A DNA stretch of 64,000 nucleotides from Segnochrobactrum spirostomi (GCF_009600605.1 NZ_VWNA01000001.1:2218501-2282500); one strand, 5' to 3'; counted from the stretch's first letter, positions 50,501 through 58,767 are shown. Numbers and translations are program-made. The notes: generated by a model from the letters alone, not told the origin.

Positions 50501-52372
50501 TTCGAGCGGCGCGCCGTCGAGGCGTTCGAGCGTCATGTCGTGGAGATAGACGACCGTGCCTTCGGCCGCCGCTTCCGCGCCGATGCGGAAGGTGCGCTCG
50601 TTGATGACGCGAAGCCCCATCGCCTCGAGGATCGGCACCCGCTCGCTGAGCGCCACCGGCGCCCCGATCTGGAACAGGCGCAAGGAGACGCGGCTCGCGG
50701 GATCGCCGGGCCGGCGCAGGAAATCGATCGCCGCCCGACGCTCCGGATTGAGCCGCTCGATCAGCATCAGGTCGTTCAAGGCGAGTTCGGCGCCGTAGGT
50801 CTCGCGGTAGGCGCCGGAGAAGGCGCCGCCGAAGCGGTCGATCAGCGCATTCGCCTTGGTGCTCGACAGGCGGGCGGCGGCGACGCGGCGCAGCTCGTCC
50901 TCCCAGGTCCGCACGATCGAGGCGACCGCGGTTTCGAGCTCCTCGCGCGGCGGATTGGGCGTGTCGCCGCCGGTGCGGCCGATGGTGAAGAGCAGGCGGG
51001 CGAGCGGGCCTTCGGGGAAATCGAGGCTCGAGCTCGCGACCTCGCCTTCGAACCGGGCGGCGAGGAGCGCGCCGATGCGGCGGCCGTTCGAGGTCGTGTA
51101 GCGCTCGCGGGGCACATAGACGAGCACCGAGACGAAGCGGTCGAACTCGTCGCGCCGGGCGAGCACGCGGATGCGCGGCCGCTCGCCGAGTTCAAGGAGG
51201 CGCAGCGAGAACTCGTAGAGCGTCTCGGTGTCGATCTGGAACAGCTCGTCGCGCGGATAATGGTCGAGGAGCGCGATCAGCGCCTTGCCGGAATGGCTCT
51301 TGGGATCGAGATCGGCGCGCTCCAGCACCCGGGCGATCTTGCGGCGGATGCCGGGGATCGCACGCGGCGACATCGAATAGGCCGAGCTCGTGAAGAGGCC
51401 GACGATGCGCAGTTCGCCGGAAAGGTTGCCCTTCGCATCGAACAGCTTGATGCCGACATAATCCATCTGGGTGCGGCGATGGACGCGGCAATGCAGGTTC
51501 GCCTTGGTGACGACGACCGGCTCCGGGCTCGTCAGGAAGGCGCGCATTTCCGGCGTCAGCATCACCGAGTTGCCGGCGCGGCGCAGCACGCCGACATCGG
51601 GATCGCGCAGGATGCCGCGGCCCTCGTCCTCGCGGCGCAGGAGCTGCTCCTCGCCGGCGGCGCCCTCGTAGCCGTACTCGCGCACGCCGAGGAAGATGAA
51701 GTTGCCCTCGAGCAGCCACTCGACGAAGGCCTTGGCCTCGGTGACCGCCCCGTCGGAACCCGGCGGCGGGTTGGTTGCCCAGGATTTCAGCGCCTTCTTG
51801 ACGCGCTTGCGCATGGGCTGCTCGTCGCCGACCGCCCAGGCGACCTCGGTCAGGGTGCGGTCGAGCCCGGTCATCAGCCGCTTGCGCTGGCTCTCGCCGA
51901 GGCCGGCGACGTGGAGGGTGATCAGGCTCTCGTGGGCATAGCCGTCGTCGCCGTCGGGATCGGCGAGGCCGGCGAAGCGGACGAGCCGGCCGTCCTGGTC
52001 GCGCTCGACGGAGAGGATCGGGTGGGAGACGAGGAGGACTTCGAGCCCTTCCTCCTGGATCTCGCCCATCACCGAATCGAACAGGAAGGGCATGTCGTCG
52101 TTCAGAACCTCGACGACGGTGATGGCACGGCTCTCGTGGGACCCTTCGAGGCGGAAGCTGTGATCGGCGAGGCGGATGCGGTGGCGGCCGGGCTCGCGGG
52201 CGGCGAAGGCGTCGAACGCCTCGTCGGCGAGCCGCCGGATCTGCACCGGGGAATAGGTTCCGAGATCCTCCGCGCTCGCCCTCGAAAACATCGCCTCCGC
52301 GAACGCGGCGCGGGCCGCGTCGTCGGCTTCGGGGCTGCGTCCGTGGTTCGCCGCGTCGATCTGGTGGGCCAT
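47561..52372 (-). CDS. NAD-dependent glutamate dehydrogenase, large (about 180 kDa) class
   Basis: Oxidatively deaminates glutamate to 2-oxoglutarate and ammonia, mainly catabolic; 1603 residues, the length of the L-GDH class, which includes Caulobacter GdhZ. About 700 N-terminal residues hold ACT-like regulatory domains. The dehydrogenase core is near 770-1200, with KVARGGLRWSDRPQDFRTEV and the catalytic lysine segment PVGAKGGFVPKLLP, then the Rossmann part with GDMSGDVFGNGML. A helical C-terminal domain follows. ATG 52372 has GAGG five bases upstream; a longer frame would add 59 residues without homology. Histidine breakdown, encoded at the right end, yields glutamate, which this enzyme could feed into the TCA cycle. 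Confidence 0.95.
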   Translation of the reverse strand: MAHQIDAANHGRSPEADDAARAAFAEAMFSRASAEDLGTYSPVQIRRLADEAFDAFAAREPGRHRIRLADHSFRLEGSHESRAITVVEVLNDDMPFLFDSVMGEIQEEGLEVLLVSHPILSVERDQDGRLVRFAGLADPDGDDGYAHESLITLHVAGLGESQRKRLMTGLDRTLTEVAWAVGDEQPMRKRVKKALKSWATNPPPGSDGAVTEAKAFVEWLLEGNFIFLGVREYGYEGAAGEEQLLRREDEGRGILRDPDVGVLRRAGNSVMLTPEMRAFLTSPEPVVVTKANLHCRVHRRTQMDYVGIKLFDAKGNLSGELRIVGLFTSSAYSMSPRAIPGIRRKIARVLERADLDPKSHSGKALIALLDHYPRDELFQIDTETLYEFSLRLLELGERPRIRVLARRDEFDRFVSVLVYVPRERYTTSNGRRIGALLAARFEGEVASSSLDFPEGPLARLLFTIGRTGGDTPNPPREELETAVASIVRTWEDELRRVAAARLSSTKANALIDRFGGAFSGAYRETYGAELALNDLMLIERLNPERRAAIDFLRRPGDPASRVSLRLFQIGAPVALSERVPILEAMGLRVINERTFRIGAEAAAEGTVVYLHDMTLERLDGAPLETGLLADPLEALFMAVWSGRAESDGFNALLIAAGIAWRDIAMVRALSRYLRQIRIPYSQDYMWGALLRSPTIARSLVDLFHTRFRPDLADADRATTAAGHVAAIETALDAVTSLDDDRILRRFLNVVQAIVRTNFFTLEADGAPPLTFSFKIDSHAVDDLPAPRPFREIWVYSPRVEGIHLRFGKVARGGLRWSDRPQDFRTEVLGLVKAQQVKNAVIVPVGAKGGFVPKLLPPASAGRDAVFKEGTEAYKIFVSALIALTDNIVGEAIVPPERVVRYDEDDPYLVVAADKGTATFSDTANAIAQAHGFWLDDAFASGGSAGYDHKKMGITARGAWEAVKRHFREIDTDIQTTPFTVAGVGDMSGDVFGNGMLLSEQIRLVAAFDHRDIFLDPDPDPAASFAERRRLFDLPRSSWADYDRSLISTGGGLYSRSLKSIPLSAEVKARLGLTADHATPAEVMSAILRAEVDLLWFGGIGTYVRASTETDADAGDRANDAIRVAAATLRAKVVGEGANLGMTQRARIEAGRHGIRLNTDAIDNSAGVNTSDVEVNIKIALATPMRDGRLAREDRDVLLSGMTDDVAKLVLANNYRQPLALSLAQRRGLADLGFQQRLMQSLEQRGLLDRAVEFLPDDPTLAERARTGDPLTRAELAVLLAYAKLTLYDDLLKSSVPDDSYLARDLYAYFPHAIRDAYPDAIESHRLRREIIATAVANAIINFGGPAFAVRLADETGADAPTIAAGFAAASDAFRLGEIYGAIDALDNRVAGDLQLELYGKIGELLLSRTIWFIRNVDLNAGLDGIVGRYRDGIDALAADLDAVLPEDLVRQKSAAAMELVRREVPGDVAIRLTAIRALALGPDAVLVAERTGRPVTEVGATLFALVHRLQIEALAANAAAISVADYYERLALDRALDRIGSAIRAIAGAVAADGTGVEAVDRWLEANPSAARIRRAVQEIAASGLTLAKLTVAAGLLGDLAPA

Positions 52373-52738
52373 GATATCCTCTTCTTTGTTTTGTCGCGCC
52401 GCCCAGTCTCGTCGCGTCGCCCGTGCTGCGCCGCGAGCCGAGCGAAGCGGCTCTCGACGCCCGCCGATCTTGGACCCGGATTGTGACGGGATCAATGTTA
52501 AGCCCGGCAATCCTTCCCCGGCCTGTGCGCTAGCCTTTTGCTTTTGCAAGGGAACCTGGGCATCCGGAGGGTCGATTCTGGGCCCCGCCGTGGGGCGCGG
52601 TGCGGCCTTCCGCGGTCCCGGGAGAGGCGGCGCGGGTGCGGTCCGTCGGCACGCGGGGGGCGATATCCGGCTGGCCCGTGGACGCGGAAAGCGCTATTAT
52701 GTTCGCTCTTTGTTCCAATCATGGGCCGTGAGAATCGC
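52373..52738. other. Divergent intergenic region, glutamate dehydrogenase / VOC gene
   Basis: No gene is supported. TATTAT at 52695-52700 is a possible -10 for the VOC gene but lacks a good -35. The glutamate dehydrogenase promoter is presumably in the less GC-rich stretch near 52480-52550. Confidence 0.35.
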
Positions 52739-53125
52739 ATGATCGACCATCTCGGAATTTCAGTGTCGGATTTCGCCCGCGCGCGGGCTTTCTATCTCGC
52801 CGCCCTCGCCCCGATCGGCATCGGCGTGGTGATGGAGGTCTCCGCCGAGGAGACCGGCTCGACGGCTTTCACCGGCTTCGGCGCGGACGGCAAGCCGTTC
52901 TTCTGGATCGGCGAGCGGGCCGGCCAGAACGGCGGGCTCCACGTCGCCTTCGCGGTCCCGGAGCGGCGGCTCGTCGATGCGTTCCACGCGGCGGCGCTCG
53001 CAGCCGGCGGGCGCGACAACGGCGCGCCGGGGCTCAGGCCGCATTATCATCCGAACTATTACGGAGCCTTCGTGCTCGATGCCGACGGCAACAACATCGA
53101 GGCCGTCTGCCACACGCCGACGTGA
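52739..53125 (+). CDS. VOC (glyoxalase/dioxygenase-fold) family protein
   Basis: Single vicinal-oxygen-chelate domain protein of 128 residues. It has the paired beta-alpha-beta motifs MIDHLGISVSDFARARAFYL at the N-terminus and YGAFVLDADGNNIEAVCH at the C-terminus. Candidate metal ligands are H4, H71 (GLHVAFAV) and the glutamate in NNIEAVCH. Function unknown; this subgroup is often annotated as a glyoxalase or lactoylglutathione-lyase-like protein. ATG 52739 was chosen; an in-frame ATG 18 bases earlier is possible. Confidence 0.85.
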   Translation: MIDHLGISVSDFARARAFYLAALAPIGIGVVMEVSAEETGSTAFTGFGADGKPFFWIGERAGQNGGLHVAFAVPERRLVDAFHAAALAAGGRDNGAPGLRPHYHPNYYGAFVLDADGNNIEAVCHTPT

Positions 53126-53376
53126 TCCCCTCGCGATTTGCGCCACGTCATAGCAGCGTCGAGATGGGGCCTAAAGGATCGCTCGCCACGAGGGCGCGAT
53201 TCGCCACCCGAGCGTCATGCGGCGCCCGGGTGGAGGACGAGAAGGCCCCGGACGACCGGCGAAGGCCTCGGATTTCATGGGACCCATCGGGACCCATCGG
53301 GCCCTTGGGGCGTTGCGGGAGCGCCGATCGCGAACAAGGACGGATCAACCGTCACCCGCGCCGAGAGGAGAAGGCC

Positions 53377-53850
53377 ATGGAGAAAAGCGCGATGACACCG
53401 ACCACCGTTCTGTTCGTCTGCGCGCGCAATGCCGGTCTCAGCATCATGGCCGAGGCCTATCTCAACCACCTCGCGCTGCCGGATCTTCGGGCCTTCAGCG
53501 CCGGCCTGGAGCCGGCCGAGACGGTGCATCCCGGCGCGCTTCGGGCGCTGGCCCAGGCCGGCCTGGCGCTCGAGGCGCTCGCCCCGAAGGCGATGGAACT
53601 GTTCGCGCTGCCCCAGGCGCCCCAGCCCGACGTCGTCGTGGCGCTCGGGTCGGAGCCGCTCGGCGGGCGGGAGCCGCGCTGGCTGCGGCCGCCGCGCCGC
53701 CTCGGCTGGCTGATCGGCGATCCGGCGTCGCGCCCCGGCCCGGTTTCCGTCTCGGTGTTCTCGGAAGCCTTCGCGGCGCTGCGCGAGCGCATCGACCGCG
53801 CCGTCGCCGAGGCCCACTTCGCCGGCCTCTCGCTCGCTCACGCCGTCTGA
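53377..53850 (+). CDS. Arsenate-reductase/low-MW phosphatase-like protein with altered P-loop
   Basis: Protein of 157 residues with the fold signature of low-molecular-weight tyrosine phosphatases and ArsC. The N-terminal strand and loop read TVLFVCARNAGLSIMAEAYL, and a late aspartate-proline (WLIGDPAS, about residue 115) sits where the general acid lies. The catalytic loop C-x5-R-S should end in arginine, but here it is C15-ARNAG-L21-S22: the cysteine, asparagine and serine are kept and the essential arginine is leucine. Phosphatase or arsenate reductase activity is therefore doubtful. ATG 53377 has GAGGAG seven bases upstream. A transcriptional or binding role is possible; I have no evidence for a specific one. 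Confidence 0.8.
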   Translation: MEKSAMTPTTVLFVCARNAGLSIMAEAYLNHLALPDLRAFSAGLEPAETVHPGALRALAQAGLALEALAPKAMELFALPQAPQPDVVVALGSEPLGGREPRWLRPPRRLGWLIGDPASRPGPVSVSVFSEAFAALRERIDRAVAEAHFAGLSLAHAV

Positions 53851-53859
53851 ATCGGCTTT

Positions 53860-55254
53860 TCAGCGCCCCACGGGTCGGTGCGCGGCGACCGACCCGGCCG
53901 CGGTGCGCGCATTGGCGGCCCGGATTGCGCCGCCGGAGAGGGCGAGCAGCCCCAGCGACAGCAGGGCGACGGCGATCTGGTAGAAGGCCGGGACCATCGG
54001 CGCGCCGGTGGTCGCGAGGAGCCAGGATACCGTCATCGGTGCCAGACCGCCGAACAGGAGCACGGCGGTGTTGTAGGCGAGCGCTACCCCGGTCGTCCGC
54101 AGCGAAACCGGAAAGAGCATCGCAAGCTGTCCCGGATGGCAGCCGGCGATGAAGACCAGAAAGAACGTCGCAGTCAGTTCCGCCATCATCAGACGGCCGA
54201 AGGTGGGGGCGGTCGTCAGCCACGCATAAAGCGGCCACGTGACGACGGCGAAGGCTGCGATGGCCGAGATCGAGAGGCGGAACGCGCCGATGCGATCGCC
54301 GAGCCAGCCGGCGACGGGATAAAGGCAGATCGCCAGGATGCCCGCGGATGCCGCCACCACCAGCGCGTCCCGGTGCGGCAGATGCAGCTCGCGGACCACG
54401 TAGACGGCGAGATAACCCTGCCACAGATAGCTGATCGAGGCGCCGACCGCGACGAGGCCGAGGCCGCAGAGGAGGGCGGGGAACTCCGCGCGCAGTGCCG
54501 TCGCGAGGCGCTTCAGACCGAAGCGCTCGGCCCTTCCGTCTCGCCGCGCGGCTGCGAATTCCGGCGAATCCGCGAGATGCCGCCGCATGTAGAGCCCGAC
54601 CGGGCCGATCACCGCGCCGGCCGCGAAGGGTAGGCGCCATCCCCACGCGGCCATCGTGTCGGCAGGCAGAGCGGTTTCGAGCGCGAGGATGACGAGCGAG
54701 GCCGCGAGGATGCCGACCCCCTGGGCGCACATCTGAAGGCTGCCGTAGAGCATGCGGCGGCCGGGCGGCGCGAACTCGACGAGATAGGTCGCGGACCCCG
54801 CGAACTCGGCGCCGACCGACAGGCCTTGCAGAATGCGTGCGACGACGACGAGGATCGGTGCGGCGAGCCCGAGACGGTCGTAGCCGGGCGTGAGCGCCAC
54901 CAGGAGGCTGCCGAGCGCCATCATGCCCATCATCAGGGCGAGGGCGCGCCGTCGCCCGCGGCGATCCGCGTAGAGCCCGAGCAGCACGCCGCCGACCGGC
55001 CGCGCGGCGAAGCCGACGGCAAAGGCGGCGAAGGTGAGGATGAGGGCGGTGTTCGGCCCGCTCGCGGGAAAGAAGGCCCGCGCCACGGAGCCCGCGAGGA
55101 GCGTGTAGCCGATGAAGTCGAACCATTCGAGGCCGTTGCCGACCACCGAGGCGATGATCGTACCGGCCGTCGCCGGCGTCGGGGCGTGCGGCCCCGGTCG
55201 ATCTGATCGACGCGCCATCCCAGTCGGCGTTGCCCGGCTCCGCTTCGACGACAT
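53860..55254 (-). CDS. MFS transporter, metabolite:H+ symporter (MHS) family
   Basis: Twelve-helix major facilitator of the MHS branch (relatives carry citrate, alpha-ketoglutarate, proline/betaine or shikimate), 464 residues. Diagnostic segments are SVVGNGLEWFDFIGYTLLAG in helix 1, FAARPVGGVLLGLYADRRGRR (split, motif A) and GLSVGAEFAGSATYLVEFAP. I chose ATG 55254 (MSSKRSRATPTGM); a later ATG at 55218 is equally possible because the first 40 residues are a hydrophilic basic/Pro-rich leader. Substrate unknown. It converges with the arsenate-reductase-like gene nine bases away. Confidence 0.87.
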   Translation of the reverse strand: MSSKRSRATPTGMARRSDRPGPHAPTPATAGTIIASVVGNGLEWFDFIGYTLLAGSVARAFFPASGPNTALILTFAAFAVGFAARPVGGVLLGLYADRRGRRRALALMMGMMALGSLLVALTPGYDRLGLAAPILVVVARILQGLSVGAEFAGSATYLVEFAPPGRRMLYGSLQMCAQGVGILAASLVILALETALPADTMAAWGWRLPFAAGAVIGPVGLYMRRHLADSPEFAAARRDGRAERFGLKRLATALRAEFPALLCGLGLVAVGASISYLWQGYLAVYVVRELHLPHRDALVVAASAGILAICLYPVAGWLGDRIGAFRLSISAIAAFAVVTWPLYAWLTTAPTFGRLMMAELTATFFLVFIAGCHPGQLAMLFPVSLRTTGVALAYNTAVLLFGGLAPMTVSWLLATTGAPMVPAFYQIAVALLSLGLLALSGGAIRAANARTAAGSVAAHRPVGR

Positions 55255-55349
55255 GCAGCCCCCGCCCCAAAGTCCGACCTGAACCCGAGCCAATCCCAGC
55301 CCCGACGGCCTTATAGCGGGTGGGAACGGGGCGTCCCAGTCGGTGAGGC

Positions 55350-55927
55350 CTAGGGACGGGGCGCTTCTCGCATCCGCCGATATTCGTCGCGCAGGATCGA
55401 TTGGATGGCGGTGTCCCAGCGCTCGGCGCCGACCTTGATCGAGGAGCGCCAGACGCCTTCGGGCACGAAGCCGAGGCGGGCATAGGTCCTGAGGGCCGGC
55501 GCGTTGAACGTGTAGACGCGGAGTTCGAGGCGCTCGATGTGGGGCATCGAGAAGGCGAGGTCGATCATCGCGTCGAGGAAGGGCACCGCGAGGCCCTCGC
55601 CGCGGCGCTGGGGGCGATGGCGACCCGGCCGAGTCGGGCGATGCCGTTGTCGTGGTCGAGGGCGAGCTGGGCGTGGCCGATCACGGCGCCGTCGAGGACG
55701 CCGACCCGGCACAGGCGGCGTGGCGGGATCGTCGTCTCTTCCGCCGCCATCAGCGCGAGCTGCACCCGGTCGAGCGGAAAGGCGAGGCCGGAGCCGCCCC
55801 ATTGGGCGAGCGCCGCGGCATCGGGAAACCACGTCGCGACGATGTCGAAATGGACGGGCGCGAAGCGCTCGAGCCGGATCGCGCTGCGCGCCGGCGTGGG
55901 GGGCGAAGGGATCGGCTCGGTCGTCAT
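55350..55927 (-). pseudogene. GNAT acetyltransferase (RimJ/RimL-like), frameshifted by one base
   Basis: From ATG 55927 the frame encodes IRLERFAPVHFDIVATWFPD and GVLDGAVIGHAQLALDHDNG, then ARLGRVAIAP. At the five-G run 55610-55614 it loses one base. Continuing in the next frame gives RRGEGLAVPFLDAMIDLAF and LRVYTFNAPALRTYARLGF, exactly the acetyl-CoA loop and C-terminal half of a GNAT domain. Adding one base makes a single protein of about 192 residues. The split falls in the middle of the acetyl-CoA-binding motif, so as written the product would be inactive. It is either a recent frameshift or a homopolymer sequencing error. Confidence 0.82.
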
Positions 55928-55998
55928 GGGGGCTCCGCGTCTCGAACGGCGGTGATCGTAGGAGGGGCGCGCGACGCGGCCGGCGTCGGCACCTGCGC

Positions 55999-56916
55999 TC
56001 ATGCCGGCACCGTCTTCTCCGGGCTTTTGCAGAGATCGGCGATCAGGCAGACCTCGCAGCGGGGCCGGCGCGCCACGCAGGTATAGCGTCCGTGCAGGAT
56101 GAGCCAATGGTGGGCGTTGTGGAGATAAGCCGGCGGAATGATCTTCATCAGTCCGGCCTCGACCGCGTCCGGCGTCTTGCCCGGGGCGAGCAGGATGCGG
56201 TTCGCGACGCGGAAGATGTGGGTGTCGACGGCCAGCGTCGGCTCGCCGAAGGCGACGTTGAGGACGACGTTCGCCGTCTTGCGGCCGACGCCGGGCAAGG
56301 CCTCCAGGGCCTCGCGGTCGTGCGGCACCTCGCCGCCATAGCGCGAGACGAGGATTTCCGAGAGCGTGACGACGTTCTTCGCCTTGGTGCGGAAGAGGCC
56401 GATGGTCTTGATCGCCTCGCGCACCGCGTCCTCGCCGAGCGCGGCCATCTTCTCGGCGGTGTCTGCCTGAGCGAACAGGCCACGCGTCGCCTTGTTCACG
56501 CCGGCGTCCGTCGCCTGGGCCGACAGCACCACGGCGACGAGCAGGGTGAACGGGTTGACATATTCGAGGTCGCTCTTCGGCGCCGGCGCGGCGGCGGCGA
56601 AGCGGGCGAAGATCGTCTCGACCTCGTCCGCCGAATAGGCGCCGCCGCCGTGGAAGGCGCCGGGCAGGGGCTTCGCCTTCGCCGCAGCGGCGCGCGCCTG
56701 TGGCGTCGGGGGGCGCTTCCCGCGCGCCGGCTTCGCGGCCGCACCTGCCGGCACCTCGGCTGCGGGCGCTTTGGCTGCGGCCGATTTGGCCGCGCCCGTC
56801 TTGACCTTAGGCGTCGCCGCTGCCGTCGCTCCGGCCCCTGCGCCGCGCGGTTTCGCCGCCCTGCCGACCCCGCGCGGAGACGGTTTGCCGCCTTTGGTGC
56901 TCTTTGCTTCGTCCAT
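55999..56916 (-). CDS. nth: Endonuclease III (DNA glycosylase/AP lyase) with basic N-terminal extension
   Basis: Removes oxidised pyrimidines and cleaves abasic sites, 305 residues. Residues about 1-85 are an Ala/Lys/Pro-rich basic extension absent from E. coli Nth. The core then starts near YSADEVETIFARF. The helix-hairpin-helix LPGVGRKTANVVLN carries the catalytic lysine, VDTHIFRV the catalytic aspartate, and the C-terminal cysteines C-x6-C-x2-C-x5-C (CVARRPRCEVCLIADLC) bind a 4Fe-4S cluster. ATG 56916 was chosen over longer readings. It is divergent from the DUF2244 gene with a 37-base gap. Confidence 0.94.
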   Translation of the reverse strand: MDEAKSTKGGKPSPRGVGRAAKPRGAGAGATAAATPKVKTGAAKSAAAKAPAAEVPAGAAAKPARGKRPPTPQARAAAAKAKPLPGAFHGGGAYSADEVETIFARFAAAAPAPKSDLEYVNPFTLLVAVVLSAQATDAGVNKATRGLFAQADTAEKMAALGEDAVREAIKTIGLFRTKAKNVVTLSEILVSRYGGEVPHDREALEALPGVGRKTANVVLNVAFGEPTLAVDTHIFRVANRILLAPGKTPDAVEAGLMKIIPPAYLHNAHHWLILHGRYTCVARRPRCEVCLIADLCKSPEKTVPA

Positions 56917-56953
56917 GGCCCCTCTATACTCGACGGGAAGGAGCCTTGACACC

Positions 56954-57463
56954 ATGCCGTTCGACGACCGCGCCGAGGTCGCGCCGGAAGACGCGCCCTT
57001 CTTCAACGCCGTGCTGACGCCGCACCGCTCGCTCGGGCCGCGCGGCTTTCTCGTTGTGATGGGCGCGATCTGCGCCGTCTCGTTCACGGTCGGCATCCTG
57101 TTCTGGGCGATCGGCGCGTGGCCGATCTTCGGCTTCTGCGGCCTCGACGTGCTGCTCGTCTGGCTCGCCTTCCGCGCCAATTATCGGGCGGCGCGGGCGC
57201 GCGAGGAGATCGCCGTTTCGACCGCCGAAATCCGCATCCGCCGCGTCTCACCGAAGGGACGGGCGGAGGAGGTGCGGCTCAATCCGGTGTGGGCCCGTCT
57301 CGTCGTCGAGCGCACCGAGGACGAGGGGGTGACCCGCCTCGCGCTCGCCTCCCACGGGCGGGCGGTCGAGATCGGCCACTTCCTGGCCCCGGTCGAACGC
57401 GAGAGCTTCGCTGCCGCGTTCGGCGATGCGCTGGCGACCGCCCGCGCCGGCGGGCCGGCTTGA
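56954..57463 (+). CDS. DUF2244 domain membrane protein
   Basis: Protein of 169 residues with two adjacent transmembrane helices (FLVVMGAICAVSFTVGILFW and WPIFGFCGLDVLLVWLAF) after a 30-residue cytoplasmic start containing FFNAVLTPHRSLGPRGF, followed by a soluble domain (IRIRRVSPKGRAEEVRLNPV and similar). This is the DUF2244 layout common near nth in alphaproteobacteria. Function unknown. Confidence 0.85.
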   Translation: MPFDDRAEVAPEDAPFFNAVLTPHRSLGPRGFLVVMGAICAVSFTVGILFWAIGAWPIFGFCGLDVLLVWLAFRANYRAARAREEIAVSTAEIRIRRVSPKGRAEEVRLNPVWARLVVERTEDEGVTRLALASHGRAVEIGHFLAPVERESFAAAFGDALATARAGGPA

Positions 57464-57563
57464 GGCGCGCGCGGTTTCATGAGCCGGCCGGGACATCGTG
57501 GACGAGCCGGCTTTGCGGTTCGGAAGCACGACGCGAATGGCGGCGCGCCATAGGGTCCCCGTC

Positions 57564-57773
57564 ATGAACTGTCGACACATCGGCTCGCGAGCCTGGATGA
57601 TCGTCGCGCTGGTGGTCGTTCTGCTCGGCGTCTTGGCCCATGCGGGCGGCTTCCTCGGTCGCAGCGGCATCGAGACCGCGCCGCCGGCGCCTGCCCGCAC
57701 CCCACTCGCCCCGATCGAACCGTCGGCGCAATGGGTCTATGTTACATCCACCGAGCAGCAGATTGATCTTTGA
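57564..57773 (+). CDS. Possible small single-helix membrane protein
   Basis: A 69-residue frame from ATG 57564 with one hydrophobic helix (WMIVALVVVLLGVLAHAGGF) and a Pro-rich tail. I do not recognise it. The last dozen codons run into the AT-rich islet, so the original C-terminus may have been replaced there. Weak case for a real gene. Confidence 0.35.
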   Translation: MNCRHIGSRAWMIVALVVVLLGVLAHAGGFLGRSGIETAPPAPARTPLAPIEPSAQWVYVTSTEQQIDL

Positions 57774-57850
57774 TTGCGATTTCGAAAGCGAATATTATGT
57801 ATATCTGATAGGTATTTTGATTGGTAATTTCAATAGTTTTATTGTAATAT

Positions 57851-58651
57851 TTATATCTGAGATGTTTTCAGTAGATTAATAATAAATCTGGATCTTATAA
57901 AGTGTATAATACCGTTTCCGGCCCGATTAACAACACCGGCGAATTTTAGCGCCACTCCACCATCATCCAGGACTGCGGCAAAGACCGGGCCACCCGATAG
58001 GCCGTTGGGGTCGAAATTCATAGGGGCGCGCGTCCTGCATGTACCCAGAGCAATATCACTGACATTTGCTGAGGGCTGACAGATCATTGATCTAATGACC
58101 GTGTCAACGCGCCGGCCATCGCATACATCGTAATTCTGATCGACAAAAGCGCACCCGTAGACGATATACAAGAGAACATTTTCTTCGTCATCAAGCGAAT
58201 TTTTTTGATTTAATTGAAAAAATCGATTCAGTAGACCTGAATAAATCGAAGATTGAACGTTAAAATCAAAAGATATCAAGTCGCATGCATCGCTTCCGCT
58301 TGGATGTAAATTGTCAGAGAACATGGTATATCCGGACGAGCTAACATGTACTTGCCCCTCTGGCAGAACAATGCCAACGTCTGACGGAGGAAACCCTTTA
58401 ATCTGGTGTTTTGTAGCTATAATAAACTGATTTTTCTGATAGCTGATGCCCGTTGCGGATCCTATCAATTGAATCTCGTAAACAGGATCTCCCGTATAAT
58501 ATGTAAGACAGTGACCAAACGCGTGAATTTTAGATATCAGTATATTTAGAGGAATAGCGCTGCCATTAACATTTATGCCGATAGCAGCTTTGCTGTCTGC
58601 GATATGAGAGGAAAGAACGCTCTCTCTGAGTGCACGCTCTAGATCGTTCAT
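57851..58651 (-). CDS. Trypsin-like serine protease domain protein
   Basis: Solitary protein of 266 residues with a chymotrypsin-fold layout. A candidate triad is H82 in FIIATKHQIKG, D124 in SDACDLISFDF and S219 in GLSGGPVF (the GxSGGP motif is exact). There is no signal peptide, so it appears cytoplasmic. Codon use is strongly A/T biased, unlike the surrounding chromosome, and it sits between a tRNA gene and a composition break, suggesting horizontal acquisition. Such lone trypsin-like proteins occur in accessory and defence loci, but there is no partner gene here, so no function can be claimed. Confidence 0.75.
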   Translation of the reverse strand: MNDLERALRESVLSSHIADSKAAIGINVNGSAIPLNILISKIHAFGHCLTYYTGDPVYEIQLIGSATGISYQKNQFIIATKHQIKGFPPSDVGIVLPEGQVHVSSSGYTMFSDNLHPSGSDACDLISFDFNVQSSIYSGLLNRFFQLNQKNSLDDEENVLLYIVYGCAFVDQNYDVCDGRRVDTVIRSMICQPSANVSDIALGTCRTRAPMNFDPNGLSGGPVFAAVLDDGGVALKFAGVVNRAGNGIIHFIRSRFIINLLKTSQI

Positions 58652-58750
58652 CTATTTGGCAGCGGTAGGGGTGGAGCACGGGGGATACAATCAGCCAAAC
58701 TGCGCTGGCGGGGCTCAGCGAGCGTGACCAAAAGGCGAGTTGGGAACTTA

Positions 58751-58757
58751 GCAAAAA
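58751..58757 (-). terminator. T-run after tRNA-Thr
   Basis: On the minus strand GATTTTTTGC follows the tRNA by about 10 bases and can end transcription of the tRNA without an extra hairpin. Confidence 0.45.
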
Positions 58758-58767
58758 ATCACAGAAG

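Larger units (their letters stand above)
57774..58767. other. AT-rich islet next to tRNA-Thr
   Basis: The base composition changes abruptly to AT-rich at about 57730 and returns to GC-rich at about 58660-58720. The islet holds the trypsin-like gene and short AT-rich flanks. I looked for a duplicated tRNA 3' end at the far edge that would mark an attachment site and found none. No integrase is present. Confidence 0.6.

Noticed and set aside
47348-52486. Very long open frame (1712 codons) on the plus strand opposite glutamate dehydrogenase
   Set aside because: It is the antisense shadow of a GC-rich gene; its composition is Arg/Asp/Glu/Gly/Ala-rich and matches no family, while the minus strand encodes a complete enzyme.
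53279-53306. Tandem GGGACCCATC repeats before the arsenate-reductase-like gene
   Set aside because: Only two short units; too little to call a regulatory or repeat element.
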